Positions 26,380 through 37,426 of a stretch of DNA of 64,000 bases are shown piece after piece. The stretch's first letter is position 1. The number at the start of each line of letters is the position of its first letter. Position numbers and translations under genes: made by a program. This stretch comes from Isoetes taiwanensis (lineage: Eukaryota > Streptophyta > Lycopodiopsida > Isoetales > Isoetaceae). Location: positions 8,562,109 to 8,626,108 of the forward strand of contig JAJEKV010000004.1 of assembly GCA_021234155.1 (NCBI GenBank). Direction: 5' to 3'. A model generated the notes under the pieces. The model had not been told where the DNA came from. It worked only from the letters and a program-made list of their open reading frames with translations, and made no database searches.

Positions 26380-26960
26380 ATTCTAGCTCAAATCGTAATA
26401 GTCTACCGGGGTAAAAGACAACTGACCTGAGTTGTAACGATCACATAAGTGGCTGAACCATACACATAATCAACCGCCCACGTCCACCACACAGCTCATT
26501 AACCACACAGGTTCACCATATAGCTCTACCACAAAGACCATCTAGCTCCACTACAAAGATCCACCATACAGGTCCCATGATCTCTCTACACAGATCCAAA
26601 TCCACATATCCTTGATTCATCACATAGACCACCCATCTCCACCACAAGGCACACAGGTCGTTTATCTGTCTACACAGATCCAGATCCATTTATCCTTCGT
26701 GACTGCATTTTAGATCATAATTGTAACAACCCACTGAGATAAAAAAACAAATGGCCTCAAAGACGACTGGCTCAGTTATAAGATCCATATATCCTTGCTC
26801 GACCACACAGACCACACATCTCCACCACAACACCACACAACTTCACTACACAGGCCCCTTGATCTTTTCGCACAGATCCAAATCCATACATTCTTGGTGA
26901 CTATATTTCAGATCATAATTGTAACAATCCAGGGGATAAAAGACAACTGGCCTCAATTGC
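26380..26960. repeat. Degenerate CCACCACA-rich repeats, about three diverged copies
   Basis: The block is full of cacacagatccaaatccac-like phrases and CCACCACA runs. A longer module, ending in a phrase like gatcataattgtaacaa then gataaaagacaactggcctc, occurs near 26710-26770 and 26910-26960. A more diverged copy lies at 26390-26435. It is non-coding in all frames. Confidence 0.7.
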
Positions 26961-28186
26961 TAACAAGCTGAAGAGCACTAGATGGTTCTGCCTCATCACT
27001 TGTTGTTGGTCATTCATCTTCATGTAGACAATCTCTAGCAATATATCCAAGGCATCTCCAATTTATGATACTTCATATCCCTCTTATCCCATTTTACATT
27101 AACTGATCCACCTTCAGATGCCACAAGCAGTTCCGACTGATAGCCTTCCAAAATGCCTTCAAGACTTATTTCATGCATTGCTAGGACCTAATTCATGACC
27201 TTACACTAGAAAAATAGTTTGACACAGATTTGTATCTCAGCCACGGATAAACTGCTCAACTAATATGTCTTACCTTAAAAATGATATATACCAGCATGTT
27301 TCAAGCATTAACGCAGCAATCTCTTAAGTGAATCAACCTGAACCGCCACATAATCCGACCACAACAATTTATGAGGCAGTAAATCAAGTTGATCAGCTAA
27401 ATGCTTTGCCTTTGTTATCCTCCTTTGCTTATTCCTCGTGATATAATGATGCTATAACTTAGCAAAACAATCAATACATATTAAGTAATAGTACAAACCA
27501 GAATACTGGCTCACCTCTCAGCCTAATCAGTGACTTCAGCAAGAACAAAAAACATAGTCTCAAAATAAAATCCAAATCAGCCAAATCTTTTCATACTTAC
27601 CTTTAATTATTTAACACAAAAGGTCACGTCTACGGCCATCCCCCTGTAGATCTTTAGGATAGTTTCAAATCAGAAACTATCTTGAAGAAGATATTTCTTA
27701 TGGAAGAACATGAAAGGCTTATCCTACCCTGCCGGAGCATTTTGTGGCACGTGTAACCATTTGCCAATTATAAGTGGCACGCCAAACATCAATATAATAG
27801 AGATTAAGGTGATAATGTATGCCTCACCCTGTCCCATTGTATTTCTTGTATACAACGAAATAAACAATGAAATAAACATTACCAGTTCCGGCAGCTGCTC
27901 AAGGCGGATCATTCTATGTGAAAGTGTATATCACTATATGGATGGAGTTTCGATTGGGAGAGGTGAATCTTAGGACCTATCACAGCTACGACAAGCTATC
28001 TGTTGCGCTGGAAGAGATGTTCCGGCGATTTACAAGCAGTAAGCATGAAATGTTTTTGGAGCTACAGACCAGTTAACCGGTTTCCACTGGGGTTGCCCAG
28101 CAATTGAAATGACCGCCAGTTTACAGTCCGCAATGTGTTTGGAGCAGTCATTGGCACATTCGAGGTATATACTGGTATATACTTAG

Positions 28187-28243
28187 AATATCCCATAAAC
28201 CCACATAAACAAGGGTTTGCCCCCCTAGGGGCAACCCAAAAAT
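28187..28243. repeat. Short dispersed repeat with GC hairpin, copy 1
   Basis: This segment holds the phrase acccacataaacaaggg, then ttgcccccctaggggcaac, then ccaaaaa. The core folds into a stem (GGGTT..GCCCC against GGGGCAACCC) around a CCTA loop. The same block recurs at 32083-32141 in the same orientation, and a partial copy lies near 31990. The flanks also share an atatac...gaatat motif. It is probably the end of a non-autonomous mobile element, class unknown. Confidence 0.7.
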
Positions 28244-28628
28244 CCATACAAGTCAATGGTTCGAAATACAGTAATTACAGTCAGGGCAGTTAAGCATGCA
28301 ATGTCAGAAAACAGCTGGACTCACGTGGCGGAAATTTTTACCCATTTCATTCTGGCCTTTACAAGTCCCCATAAAAAGGGACGTTAAGAAATAACACATG
28401 CCAAGATGCCTTTTCATTTACTTCGATCGAGGGGGAAAAATAGCATGCTTTTCAGAACTAGTAATAAAGCAAGCTTGGGGAAGGGATCCAATGGTATTCA
28501 TTAATTTCGGCTGACGTATGCAATTATATCTAGGGTATTTCTTGAAAACCCCAAATCTTTGAGGAGTTAAAGAATACTGGCAAATGCCCATATGGGATAA
28601 GTAGCTAGGCACAGTTCCATTGGGCAAA

Positions 28629-28712
28629 CCATTTTGCTAGTGTTGTAATTGAAAATTGGCCACAATGTAGATGGGCGTACCATTTTGCTACACTGTTGTA
28701 ATTGAAATTGGC
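28629..28712 (+). repeat. Short direct duplication
   Basis: Two copies of about 32-34 bp, ccattttgctagtgttgtaa and ccattttgctacactgttgt with shared continuation attgaaa(a)ttggc, lie about 51 bp apart. Confidence 0.75.
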
Positions 28713-30046
28713 TATTATTGGATACATTGCACGCGTAAGTTGGTAATTAGAAAATCAACATTATCTAGTAGAGTATGAATTTTATAGCATGAGATGTGTA
28801 TCAAAGGCTTTTCTCAAGTACCCTCCCTTGGTACCTTATTTATTGTGATGCTACTAAATATAGGGTGACTAAGAACCTCCATTGCGTTAAACATTTGGGC
28901 ATCATTTATTGGTATCAAAACTAATGCTAGGAATTAGTTAGAAGTTGTGCCACACGGTATATCATGACATAGATGCTAATTTTCCTAGCTCAAGTTCGAT
29001 TTCCATAAACAGTGCGCTTAACAAATTTGTAAGTTAAATTGTCCGAGTTAGGAATGCCCGGCGTCAAACCATACGCTCTTCATTTCCCTTGAGATTCTCA
29101 GAAGATCGTTGAACTTGCTATTTAAAGGTAGGGGGCGTTTAACATCTTCATTTGCATTTTCAGATCTTAACTTCCATGAAATAATGTACAAAGATAATTT
29201 ATCGTCCCTGCATATCTACAATGGTTCATATTTAGCTAGTTTAGATTGATCTCGCACGGTCTCTAGCCATAGAACCCGTATATTTTGGCTTGACTGATGT
29301 TGAGTCAAGAACTAGCACTGTCAAAAAACACTGTATACTACAATGTATACTATTCCTTCAGATCGATCTCTTCCAAGGCCATCCGGACCTCCTCTCATTT
29401 GATACGATCATTTTGCCTTATTCTACAGATAATCTCCCCTGAACTCCATTTTTGGCAAAATATACTTATCCTAAATAATTTAGCTACTAGAGTTCTTAGG
29501 AATATAGTTGTAACTAAAATTACATCTAGTATAGTTCTGTGGCATCACAAAGGAAAATATGAAGAGAGGCAATTATATCTGTCCATGTGCCTAATAGCAT
29601 GCTTTAACCAAAAAAGACAAGGCAAGACAATATACTAGAATATCATCCTTCATCCCCTAGAGATAGTGCATTCAATATGCATCCACTCTCATATCATGTT
29701 AAATTTATTGTCATACGACAAGCACAGAACTAGATGGAGTCACTATGCTGTATTTTGAAGCAAAATATCTACAAAAAAAGTCCTAGAATACCTTGATCCT
29801 TGTAGCATGCTTGGCATTCATTGTATGTAAAGGACAAAACTGGGCAATAGATCACGAATCTCATCCTGCATTTGAATAAGAAATAACAGCAAAAATAATA
29901 ACAGCAGAATTTGCCTCGATAGCACCATAGAATAAAGGACAGGCTAATGTTTGAATTGATTGCAAGAGGTAGTAGAAAAAATATTGTCTGCTATTGCTCT
30001 GCTCAGCTTTTGAAGATGTAGCCAACTTGCTTCACTTACCAGGTTT

Positions 30047-30522
30047 TCATCCTTTTTTCTTCATCCTCTTTGTTGGATATGTAGGGAGCACTGGATCACC
30101 ATTTTTCCTAAATACTACTCTCTGCAGGCTTCTTTTTATTGGGTGCTAAAATGGCCCTTGTCACCAATTCTGTAACAATTATTAGAATCTTTATTAGCTC
30201 CAATAAGGAAAGAACCGATCCTAAAACAATTTGAATAAGAAAAGGTACAAATAAAAACATGAAAAAGAAAACACTATTTGATCATACTAATGCACTTGAC
30301 AAAATCTCCTATTTGTTAACAGATATGGAGATTTGACTACCTTTTCTATATTCTTCCCAGCTTGTCTAGATACAAACATCCCTCCATGCACTAACCTGCA
30401 TATAAATATACCTCTTAAAGAGTACAGTCTCAACAAGTTAAATCTCAGAATGTTTACCAGTTTCTGCCCAATAAGAAAGGCCATTGAAACAACCAAATTT
30501 TTATCTTTGTCTTTGTGAAGAA
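30047..30522 (-). CDS. Candidate minus-strand exons of an unrecognised gene
   Basis: Three splice-bounded open segments are seen on the minus strand. One ends at a donor at 30458 (gaaactg/gtaaac). One runs 30395-30341 between a tatgcag acceptor and an aaaag/gtagtc donor. One runs 30107-30047 from acceptor gtatttag and ends in a lysine-rich tail (KRMKKKG) and TGA. The first two join in phase in one frame; the third does not join directly to the second. They could be later exons of the gene that starts at 31791. A plus-strand candidate exon overlaps the first, so at least one of the two calls is wrong. Confidence 0.25.
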
Positions 30523-30678
30523 CAAAGGAAGATGCTCCATGACACAAGAAGGTATCTTGAGTTGTTGGAAACAGAGCTAGATGGGGCTGCTACATCCATA
30601 GCCGTGCATGCCCAAATTGTGCTGAATCTTGTGCTATCAAATGTTGAAGTTATAAGCCATACACAGCTAGGAGATTAT
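30521..30678 (+). CDS. Candidate single exon, helical protein segment
   Basis: A 158 bp plus-strand segment is open between acceptor tttgtgaag and donor gattat/gtaaat. Its translation (EEQRKMLHDTRRYLELLETE, then a small-residue and aliphatic helix) has the amphipathic character of a coiled coil. No partner exon was found on this strand nearby. It conflicts with minus-strand exon candidates that overlap it by a few bases. Confidence 0.3.
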
Positions 30679-31198
30679 GTAAATTTAAGCAAATAATTTG
30701 CATTATTAGAATAAGAGCAAGTATAACTTTGATTTCCATCCTCGCAACTTCCATCATGTCTCTCTTTGCCAAGAGAAAGCTAGATGCATGCCTACAACTT
30801 GCTTTAGCCCATTGTGATTAACAGTGTCTCAGGTAGAGTTGTCCCATTATGTGGTAAGGATGTGGCCAGTTGAAACCCTAAAATGAATGACATGTATGTA
30901 GAAGACAATAATGTGGCCTAACAACTCTCATTGGTAGACCATACCCCTTCCATGCCTCAGGCTTGCCATCTACATGCTTCACTATTTTTCAAATGGTAAT
31001 GCCATCTGCACTATTTTAATCAGTCATATGTTCGTGATATTTCCAACAGTCTGGTCTATGATGATTGCTATGAGCTTCAATGTCCGTCAAAATTTCTTCC
31101 ATCGTTTACTGTTTGAATAAAATTCTCCTCTACATCATGCATATGAAGCTAGGCAACAAAGACCTACAAAAACTTGTTTATCAATGCATTTATTGTAC

Positions 31199-31791
31199 CT
31201 TGACTAACCACTTGCAAGATACTCCTCTATGCTGCCGACAATCCATGGAGATGATTCTCCAATCTTGTTGCACAGGTTGGATGGCCTAAAAATGTATAAA
31301 AAAGTCTATTAGCCAAATAAGCGGGGTCTGAAAGGAGTAGTTGTATATTCGGAGGACACCATACAGCTCAGCTTTTGCTTTCCAATTTATGAAGATGCCA
31401 AAAATAAAATGTCTTTGTGAGATTATGCAAAAACTTCAATCACTGAGTAGAGCGTACCTTGCGTTGTGCCAAATGCTGGAGGTAAACCTGGTCGATAGGA
31501 GAATTTATTTGTTGATGTGATAAACTAGTCATTGCAATGTTCACCAAAATAGTCGGATTAACAGATGGGGCGGAAGGAAGTACGATAGGAAATATGAAAG
31601 GTTGCAATGCTGCACAAAATTTCACAGCCATTCGAAACTAATTTCCTAATACATGCATACCAGAAATTAGAAACACGAATAAACTTACACTTTGATCCGA
31701 AGGACTCCCCACCCTTTTTTCTAGCTGGGAAGCATGGAAACATGATTACACAAGCTAGCAAAGCCAATCCTCCACCAAATTCTGTCTTCAT
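31199..31791 (-). CDS. First three exons of an unrecognised multi-exon gene
   Basis: Exon 1 runs 31791-31689 from an ATG (34 codons plus one base) to donor aaagt/gtaagttt. Exon 2 runs 31609-31458 from acceptor tttgtgcag to donor cgcaag/gtacgc. Exon 3 runs 31285-31199 from acceptor atttttag to donor gtcaag/gtacaa. Phases match at both joins (1/2, then 0/0), which is unlikely by chance. The N terminus holds a short hydrophobic run (LALLACVIMFPCF) followed by basic residues, so it could be a signal peptide or anchor. Exon 2 is Pro/Ile/Ser-rich and exon 3 has two cysteines (MDCRQHRGVSCKW). I do not recognise the family. The 3' end is unresolved: candidates lie around 31140-31000 and 30522-30047. 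Confidence 0.45.
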
Positions 31792-32082
31792 GATGATGTG
31801 TATGGTTATTTATGGGCAATGGCTTGAATCAGTTCACACTCGAAGGATTTGATAGAGAGGAAATGGCAAGAGGGGCCAAAATCCTACGACAGAATTGCTG
31901 AAAATTGTAAACTAGAAGCTGCAGGAAAAATTCTGGTATGCCATGCCATAACCTAGGCCTGTCGGATCTGCTGCTCGCCGGACACTGATTGCCCCCCTAG
32001 GGTTGCGGTATGCACAGCAGCCGCCTGGCAACAGGGATGACCTAACATTTACAGCTTACAGCAGGTTTTTAGCATATACCAT

Positions 32083-32141
32083 GAATATGCCAAAAACCCA
32101 CATAAACAAGGGATTGCCCCCCTAGGGGCAACCCAAAAACG
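32083..32141. repeat. Short dispersed repeat with GC hairpin, copy 2
   Basis: About 45 bp are almost identical to 28187-28243, including the hairpin core ttgcccccctaggggcaac. A partial hairpin copy (ttgcccccctagggttgc) lies about 90 bp upstream, near 31990. Confidence 0.7.
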
Positions 32142-32592
32142 CTCTTTTAAGTTTCGCTAAAATCACATCAGTCCATAGGTGTTTTGGTTTTCGCTGAAAT
32201 TATCACTAGTTTATAGGTAGTTTGATAGAAATGATGCTAACTTTTGGTGGAAATGTGTCCTTTAAATACATTGTAGATGAGAATGGAACCTTTCTATGAA
32301 GCCTAAGAACACCTCGAGTTGATATTTGATCCGCAACTTATGCCATTTTAATACGCAATAAAGTTTACATATTTAGGAGATCGTTACTTAAGGTTCCAGA
32401 CTTCGATTTTGGTGATCTTCGCCTTGATAAAAATGTATTATCCTCATATGTGACAGTCACGTTTCATTAAAATGCAACCACTTTAACACATTGGTTCTCG
32501 ATTTTACAGGCTGATATCTAATCTCAGCCATTGATTAGGAAGCTGTTACCAGCTAGTAATCACCAACCAAAATTTTACAGTACTCCTCATAA

Positions 32593-32814
32593 CATCCTAC
32601 CTCCTCTGATCATGCTCCTCCACCGTCTGCTCCCGCCCTACACCCTGCTGCCACTGCCACTACTCCTCAGTCATATTCCACCCCAACTCCTACTGCTTCT
32701 CACTCTGCCCCAACCCCTACTGCTTCTCACTCTGTCCGCATGACTCAGTCTGCTACCGCTTCCCACTCTTCCCCCACAACTCAATCTGCGCATGCCTCTG
32801 CTAATAACAAATAG
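32593..32814 (+). pseudogene. LINE ORF1 C-terminal remnant, Pro/Ser/Thr-rich
   Basis: The frame opens after a TAA at 32590 and reads a low-complexity Pro/Ser/Thr/Ala sequence with repeated PTPTASHS units. It ends at TAG 32812-32814, only one codon before the ATG of ORF2 and in the same frame. It fits the disordered C-terminal part of a LINE ORF1 or a linker. No RNA-recognition motif or zinc knuckle remains, so ORF1 function is lost or lies in missing 5' sequence. Confidence 0.5.
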
Positions 32815-32817
32815 GGA

Positions 32818-34494
32818 ATGTGCCTTCGGGTGGTCTCCTGGAATTGTCGAGGTTTCCCATGGCAGAAGGGGGATAGTCTCAACTCTGTTGTTGCAGATAT
32901 GGATCTCATCTTCCTCATGGAGACATGGGAGCACGCAGGACACAGGCTACCTGATCTTCTAGGCTATCAACATTTCTCAGTCTTCAATAGCTGCACAGGC
33001 AAGAGGGGACATGGAGGGGTTGCCTGTTATTACCGGGAGTCTTTGGCACAGTCGGTCTTCCTGCACAAGATTGACAGACACAACCGGTACTTGTGGGTGT
33101 GGGTGCAGAATTGTAGTGGCAACCCTCTCTTCTTGGTTGCTTGCTACTTTCCACATGCAGAAAGCAACTTTTACCATGCCCACTCAGATGTGGACAGGCT
33201 AGCTCCATATGTCGATCTATATGATGATATACAGCAACATAGACAGTTGGGTAGTGTGGTACTTCTTGGGGACTTCAATGCACGGACAGGAGTAGAGCAG
33301 CCCATGAGACTTGATCCTCTGGCTCAGGATGTGTTACAGTTGCGCCCCGCGGAGGCGGCTTGGCCACGAACATCAGATGATAGTCAGGTCACGCGCTTTG
33401 GCAGGCAGTTGCTTCTACTATGTGGTGTCTTTGACTTGGTAATTTGTAATGGCTTGGCACAGTGGCCTTGCTCCTGTAAGTGCACCTGCAGACAAGAGAA
33501 TCAGGGTGGAGGATCTAGTGTGGTGGACTATCTATTAGTCGCTGAGCAGGATGTATATTTGATCAACCACTTTCAGGTAGGCACAGACAGTAGAGATGAG
33601 GAGACCGACTCGGATCACCTTCCACTCTACCTACAGTTGGCTTGGCAGGCTGCTAGAACCCCTTCTACGGCAGCTCCTCGTATACCTCGCTTGCGATTGG
33701 ATTATGAGCAGGCAAAGGATTATGCTGATATGCTCATAGATGATCTTTCAGTAATTTTGCAGGCCCCCACGCTAGAGCAGCAAACGGGTCAGCTGATTGA
33801 GCTTCTTGGTACTATCGCAGAAAGATGTTTTGGGATAACATGCCCGAGAAGTGTCACAGGGACTGCAACATTCCCGCGTAATCGGTGGTTTGATGCTGAG
33901 TGTAAGGAATACAAATGCCGGCTCCGTCAGATCACAGATCCTACAATGCGCCCACATGCCACCACACAGTATCGTGCTTTCTTGAAGGCAAAGAAATCTC
34001 AGTACATTGCACGTCATCAAAGGGAAATGTTTTACATGTTGGAAAGCCATCCTAGAACCTTTTGGCGCAATGTTCTTCGAAAGCCAGCCCAGCCTACAGG
34101 GAACATCACTCATGAGCAGTGGGAACAATACTTGCAGCAACTCTATGATCCTCAAGGGACACGCGCACTCATACCCCCACAGCATGGTCCGACATTAGAA
34201 ATCACAGAGGCTGATGTTACCCAGGGTCTACAGCGTTTGGCCAATGGGAAAGCAATGGACCTGGATGGTATGCAGGCAGAGTTGCTCAAGTGGGCAGGGG
34301 AGCCTATGGTACCAGTCCTAACCACTATGTTCAACAGAGCGCTGCAGGAAGGATTCCCCCAACAGTGGACCACAAGCAGAGTTGTCCCCATTTACAAGGC
34401 AGGAGATCCACATAGTCCAACCAATTACCGAACAATCATGGTCAGTTCGGTGTTTGCCAAACCGCTGCTAGGGGCATTATTGAGCAACAGTTGA
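32818..34494 (+). CDS. LINE ORF2 N-terminal part: endonuclease and start of reverse transcriptase
   Basis: A 558-residue open frame. Residues about 5-230 are an exonuclease-endonuclease-phosphatase domain with the usual motifs: VVSWNCRGF near the start, METWE, LLGDFNARTG and the C-terminal SDHLPLYL (catalytic Asp and His). It nicks target DNA for target-primed reverse transcription. A linker follows. The first RT motifs appear at about 460-545 (LANGKAMDLDGMQAELLKW, VVPIYKAGDPHSPTNYR). The frame then shifts and ends at 34494. CTG and CAG triplets are intact through this stretch, unlike the following 1.5 kb. The stop after NYR may therefore be sequencing error rather than decay. Confidence 0.85.
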   Translation: MCLRVVSWNCRGFPWQKGDSLNSVVADMDLIFLMETWEHAGHRLPDLLGYQHFSVFNSCTGKRGHGGVACYYRESLAQSVFLHKIDRHNRYLWVWVQNCSGNPLFLVACYFPHAESNFYHAHSDVDRLAPYVDLYDDIQQHRQLGSVVLLGDFNARTGVEQPMRLDPLAQDVLQLRPAEAAWPRTSDDSQVTRFGRQLLLLCGVFDLVICNGLAQWPCSCKCTCRQENQGGGSSVVDYLLVAEQDVYLINHFQVGTDSRDEETDSDHLPLYLQLAWQAARTPSTAAPRIPRLRLDYEQAKDYADMLIDDLSVILQAPTLEQQTGQLIELLGTIAERCFGITCPRSVTGTATFPRNRWFDAECKEYKCRLRQITDPTMRPHATTQYRAFLKAKKSQYIARHQREMFYMLESHPRTFWRNVLRKPAQPTGNITHEQWEQYLQQLYDPQGTRALIPPQHGPTLEITEADVTQGLQRLANGKAMDLDGMQAELLKWAGEPMVPVLTTMFNRALQEGFPQQWTTSRVVPIYKAGDPHSPTNYRTIMVSSVFAKPLLGALLSNS

Positions 34495-34499
34495 CCCGG

Positions 34500-35492
34500 G
34501 GGGTATAACAGCAGTGTCGAGCTCTCACGCATAAGTAGGACTCGGACCAGGCATTCAACCATTGATCATATCTTCACATTGAGGACTTTGGTTGAGGATA
34601 GCGTAAACCGTCGGCGGGACTGTATTGTTGCTTTGTTGACTTTTGCGAAGGCTTTTTGACGTGCCTCGGGAAAAGTTATGGGAAAGATTGCGGCAAACCG
34701 GAGGTTCGTGGATATGCAAAATGCAAAGATATCAACGGGTTATGCGAGAGTTGTTCGGGCGGATCGCGGATGATGGGACAACCATTCACTAGCAGTATTG
34801 GGGTCCGCCAGGGATGTCCTCTTTCCCCAACATTGTTTGGTCTGTACATTGACCAGTTGGAACCCTGGTTCATGGACAATGTGGGTGGCGGGACCCAACT
34901 TTTGCATCAGGTCCTCGGGCAACTCATCTATGCAGACGATGTTGACCTCTTAGCTCACACTCCAGAGGATATGCAGTCTCACCTAGATGCTCTGGATACA
35001 TTCTGCCAGGCCACAGGCATGAACGTGAATCTGGCCAAGGCTAAGGTGGTCCTAATCTCATCCTCGCATCCAAGGCCCCCTTCATTCACTTATCGAGGGC
35101 AATAAGTGGAGGTGACACCCACCTACAAGTATCTGGGAGTGGAGTTTCCTTCTACACTATGCTGGGATACATCCATAAGATTACGTGTAGCAGCAGGCTG
35201 GAAAGCACTTTATGCAATGCAGAACAATAACCACAGAGCAGAATTATATGATTGGGGACATCAGGCACATCTGTTCAGGGTATTGGTAGAGCCCGTTCTT
35301 TTGTACGGGGTTGAAGTCTGGGGCCCAGTGGTGTCCCTTGCTACTTGGAGCGACTTGGAACAGGTGCAGAAGGCCTTCTTAGCACGGGCACTCGGAGTGA
35401 AATCCACGGTCCCATATCGATTTTTGTTGCGGAGAGGCGGGTTTTCGCCCTTCAAATGGCGGCCCTTGATAGACACATCCAGAAGGTGGTAA
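34500..35492 (+). pseudogene. LINE ORF2 reverse transcriptase core, frameshifted
   Basis: The RT palm continues in shifted frames. DHIFTLRTLVED appears at about 34560-34600, then GVRQGCPLSPTLFGLYID and the catalytic IYADDVDLL at 34800-34960. An in-frame TAA at 35103 is followed directly by the thumb-like VTPTYKYLGVEF and the LYGVEVWGP region up to 35492. The YADD box is intact. At least two frameshifts and one stop break the protein. Confidence 0.8.
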
Positions 35493-35689
35493 ATATGGAC
35501 GATGATCGTCTACCGCACTTGGCTTATGCAGTGGCAATGGGACCACAACGACTCAAGCATTGTTGGAAGGATAAAAGAGTGCAGTGGCTAACTCGATGGA
35601 ATATCTAGGAGCACATGTGCATCGGGTAGAAACAGAGGCGATCGCGGCGGCTGAGATGTTACCTTGATGCTTGTTTCTCCAAAGAAGCT

Positions 35690-36034
35690 TTGGGATTCCG
35701 GGGCCCCGGAGCAAGTGAAAACAATACATTACAAGCGGCACATAAATCCCACATTAGAACGAGGCCCACGGTGCTACCTACGTTCACATCCGCCCATGAA
35801 AAGCGCAGCATATCGCCTCCATTCGCGACAGTGCCCACCATCTCCCGGATTGAGGCAGTCGATGGATTGGGGAGCCACCGGCAGATAGGGTTTGTCGGTC
35901 TTTGCCGGACGGGAGCTGTTGAGGATGAGTGTCACACTTTCCAGAGCTGCCCGGCATATGATCAGATTCGGACACGCTATGCTCAGTTGATTAGACCTAA
36001 TGAGCCGCTACACATGTATTCGGGCGACGATTAA
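35690..36034 (+). pseudogene. LINE ORF2 C-terminal Cys/His region
   Basis: The motif CRTG, EDECHTFQSCPAYDQIRTRY has the C..C...H....C spacing of the zinc-binding tail of L1-clade ORF2 proteins. It lies in a different frame from the RT segment, with frameshifts between 35492 and 35690. Confidence 0.65.
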
Positions 36035-36254
36035 GCTCACCCGGATCATACATTCAGAAGTCTTGGACTTGAGGGCTCGGATATGCCCCCGTCAACCATT
36101 TAATCCTTTGTCGGCCGCCAGCCTTATTGCTGCCACGATTTTTCCCTCGAAAACCCTTCGGGGCGGGGGTTTTTTAATCCGGGCAGTAATGTGACTGCTG
36201 CGCTTTTTGTGTTGGGTCCCATAGGCCGATTGGTCTCCGTGGACGATAAAAACA

Positions 36255-36273
36255 ATTCTATTCTATTCTATCT
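36255..36273 (+). repeat. LINE 3' tail, (ATTCT)n
   Basis: About three and a half ATTCT units follow the end of the LINE (aaaaacaattctattctatt). Plant LINEs end in poly(A) or short tandem tails. This marks the right boundary. Confidence 0.65.
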
Positions 36274-37426
36274 ATTACAAAATCCACTAACTAGAATTGA
36301 TTATCTTGCCAAAAATATCAAAAGCATGTAGGCCTATTAGATGGAAGCAGCAGCATAATTTTTTGGAAATTTTTTTGGAAAATAGACAATATTTGCATCC
36401 GTATATATTTGTAAGAAAGTCAGCATCATCATAGGTCAACCACGGAATTGGAAATACCAGGCAATGCCAAAATCAATTTACTTCGGACCATTAATGCACA
36501 CGACGGATGAATCAAGACAATGCTTTGGCTAGATCAATCTATAAAGAATCGTGACAAAATAAAAATAGGGAAGGAAAAAGTTCAGTCTCACGTCACTTAA
36601 CGTGCTTAATCAAATTTCATTGAGAACCATGAAAATGGAGTAACACCAAAACTTAGTAAGCAATATCATATGCAAGAGGGGTATTGGTCTTCAATATTAT
36701 ATGCAAGAGGGCTATTGCTCTTGTGTTGGTCTTCAACAGATGCTCCTCTTCCTGATAATCCAATGGCCTTCCAATTGCATAATCAACTATACCCCAAATA
36801 TACTATGATGATTTCTAGTATACTAAAGTGTCCAAGGTAAAGTTCTTCTAAGTCCAAATTATTTATGCCGAGTCGTAAAGCGACAGGCTTGCTTTCTTAA
36901 ACTATACTATGCTTCTTTTCCTGACCTAGATAACAAAATACTAGCTGCATGCACATATCTCAAAGAATGTCCATTTGTTTAATAAAGATCTTCCTAAGCT
37001 TTAAAGTTAGATTGTCCCTGAAATAGAGTTTCCTCTAAGTTCAGTAACGTTTTCGCAGCAAGTCCAAAATTTTATCTCCTATTGGTCTAACTGAATAAGT
37101 TCTTAAAGCAGAGCTTCATTTCGGAGCAAGGCCAACAAGCATCTTGCTGCATAAGCATCCTATGTGGTTCCAGATACTAGCATCTCTCCTGTATTAAAAA
37201 TTGAAGTCCAACATCGGCATTCTCAACACCCCTCATTTCTTGGCAATTACTTTACATTATCATTCCCAAACATTAAAAGCCGATATAAAGCCTGTAAGGG
37301 AAAAAATCCCATGTCATTATAATGTCCACAAAAAGTTGCATATTCATTAAATGTATATACCTTGAATATACTACTGACAGTGCATGCACATGGAAGATTC
37401 TATGCATCTCTTAAGTGTCACCTTGC
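36274..37426. other. AT-rich non-coding region
   Basis: No coding segment is supported. A small direct duplication (tatcatatgcaagagggg and tattatatgcaagagggc, each followed by a tattg and tcttcaa phrase) occurs at 36660-36745. It is probably downstream intergenic DNA of the minus-strand F-box gene. Confidence 0.55.

Larger units (their letters stand above)
26961..30046. other. AT-rich region without a supported gene
   Basis: No frame here combines good length, splice sites and a recognisable domain. A hydrophobic minus-strand frame at 27724-27912 has no flanking signals that would make it an exon. Small repeats at 28187-28243 and 28629-28712 are listed separately. Confidence 0.5.
32593..36273 (+). 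mobile_element. Non-LTR retrotransposon (L1-type LINE)
   Basis: The order is an ORF1 remnant, apurinic endonuclease, reverse transcriptase and a C-terminal Cys/His motif, then a short (ATTCT)n tail. This is the layout of plant L1-clade LINEs. The 5' end is probably truncated, because ORF1 is represented only by its last 73 codons. The front 1.9 kb is open; the back is broken by frameshifts and stops. I could not identify flanking target-site duplications. Confidence 0.85.

Noticed and set aside
27724-27912. Hydrophobic minus-strand frame as a membrane-protein exon
   Set aside because: No convincing acceptor and donor pair in a matching phase, and no neighbouring exon found.
28187-28243. Helitron 3' end (hairpin near CTAG)
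   Set aside because: The CTAG lies in the hairpin loop rather than a few bases after it, and no TC start or A/T insertion site could be identified.
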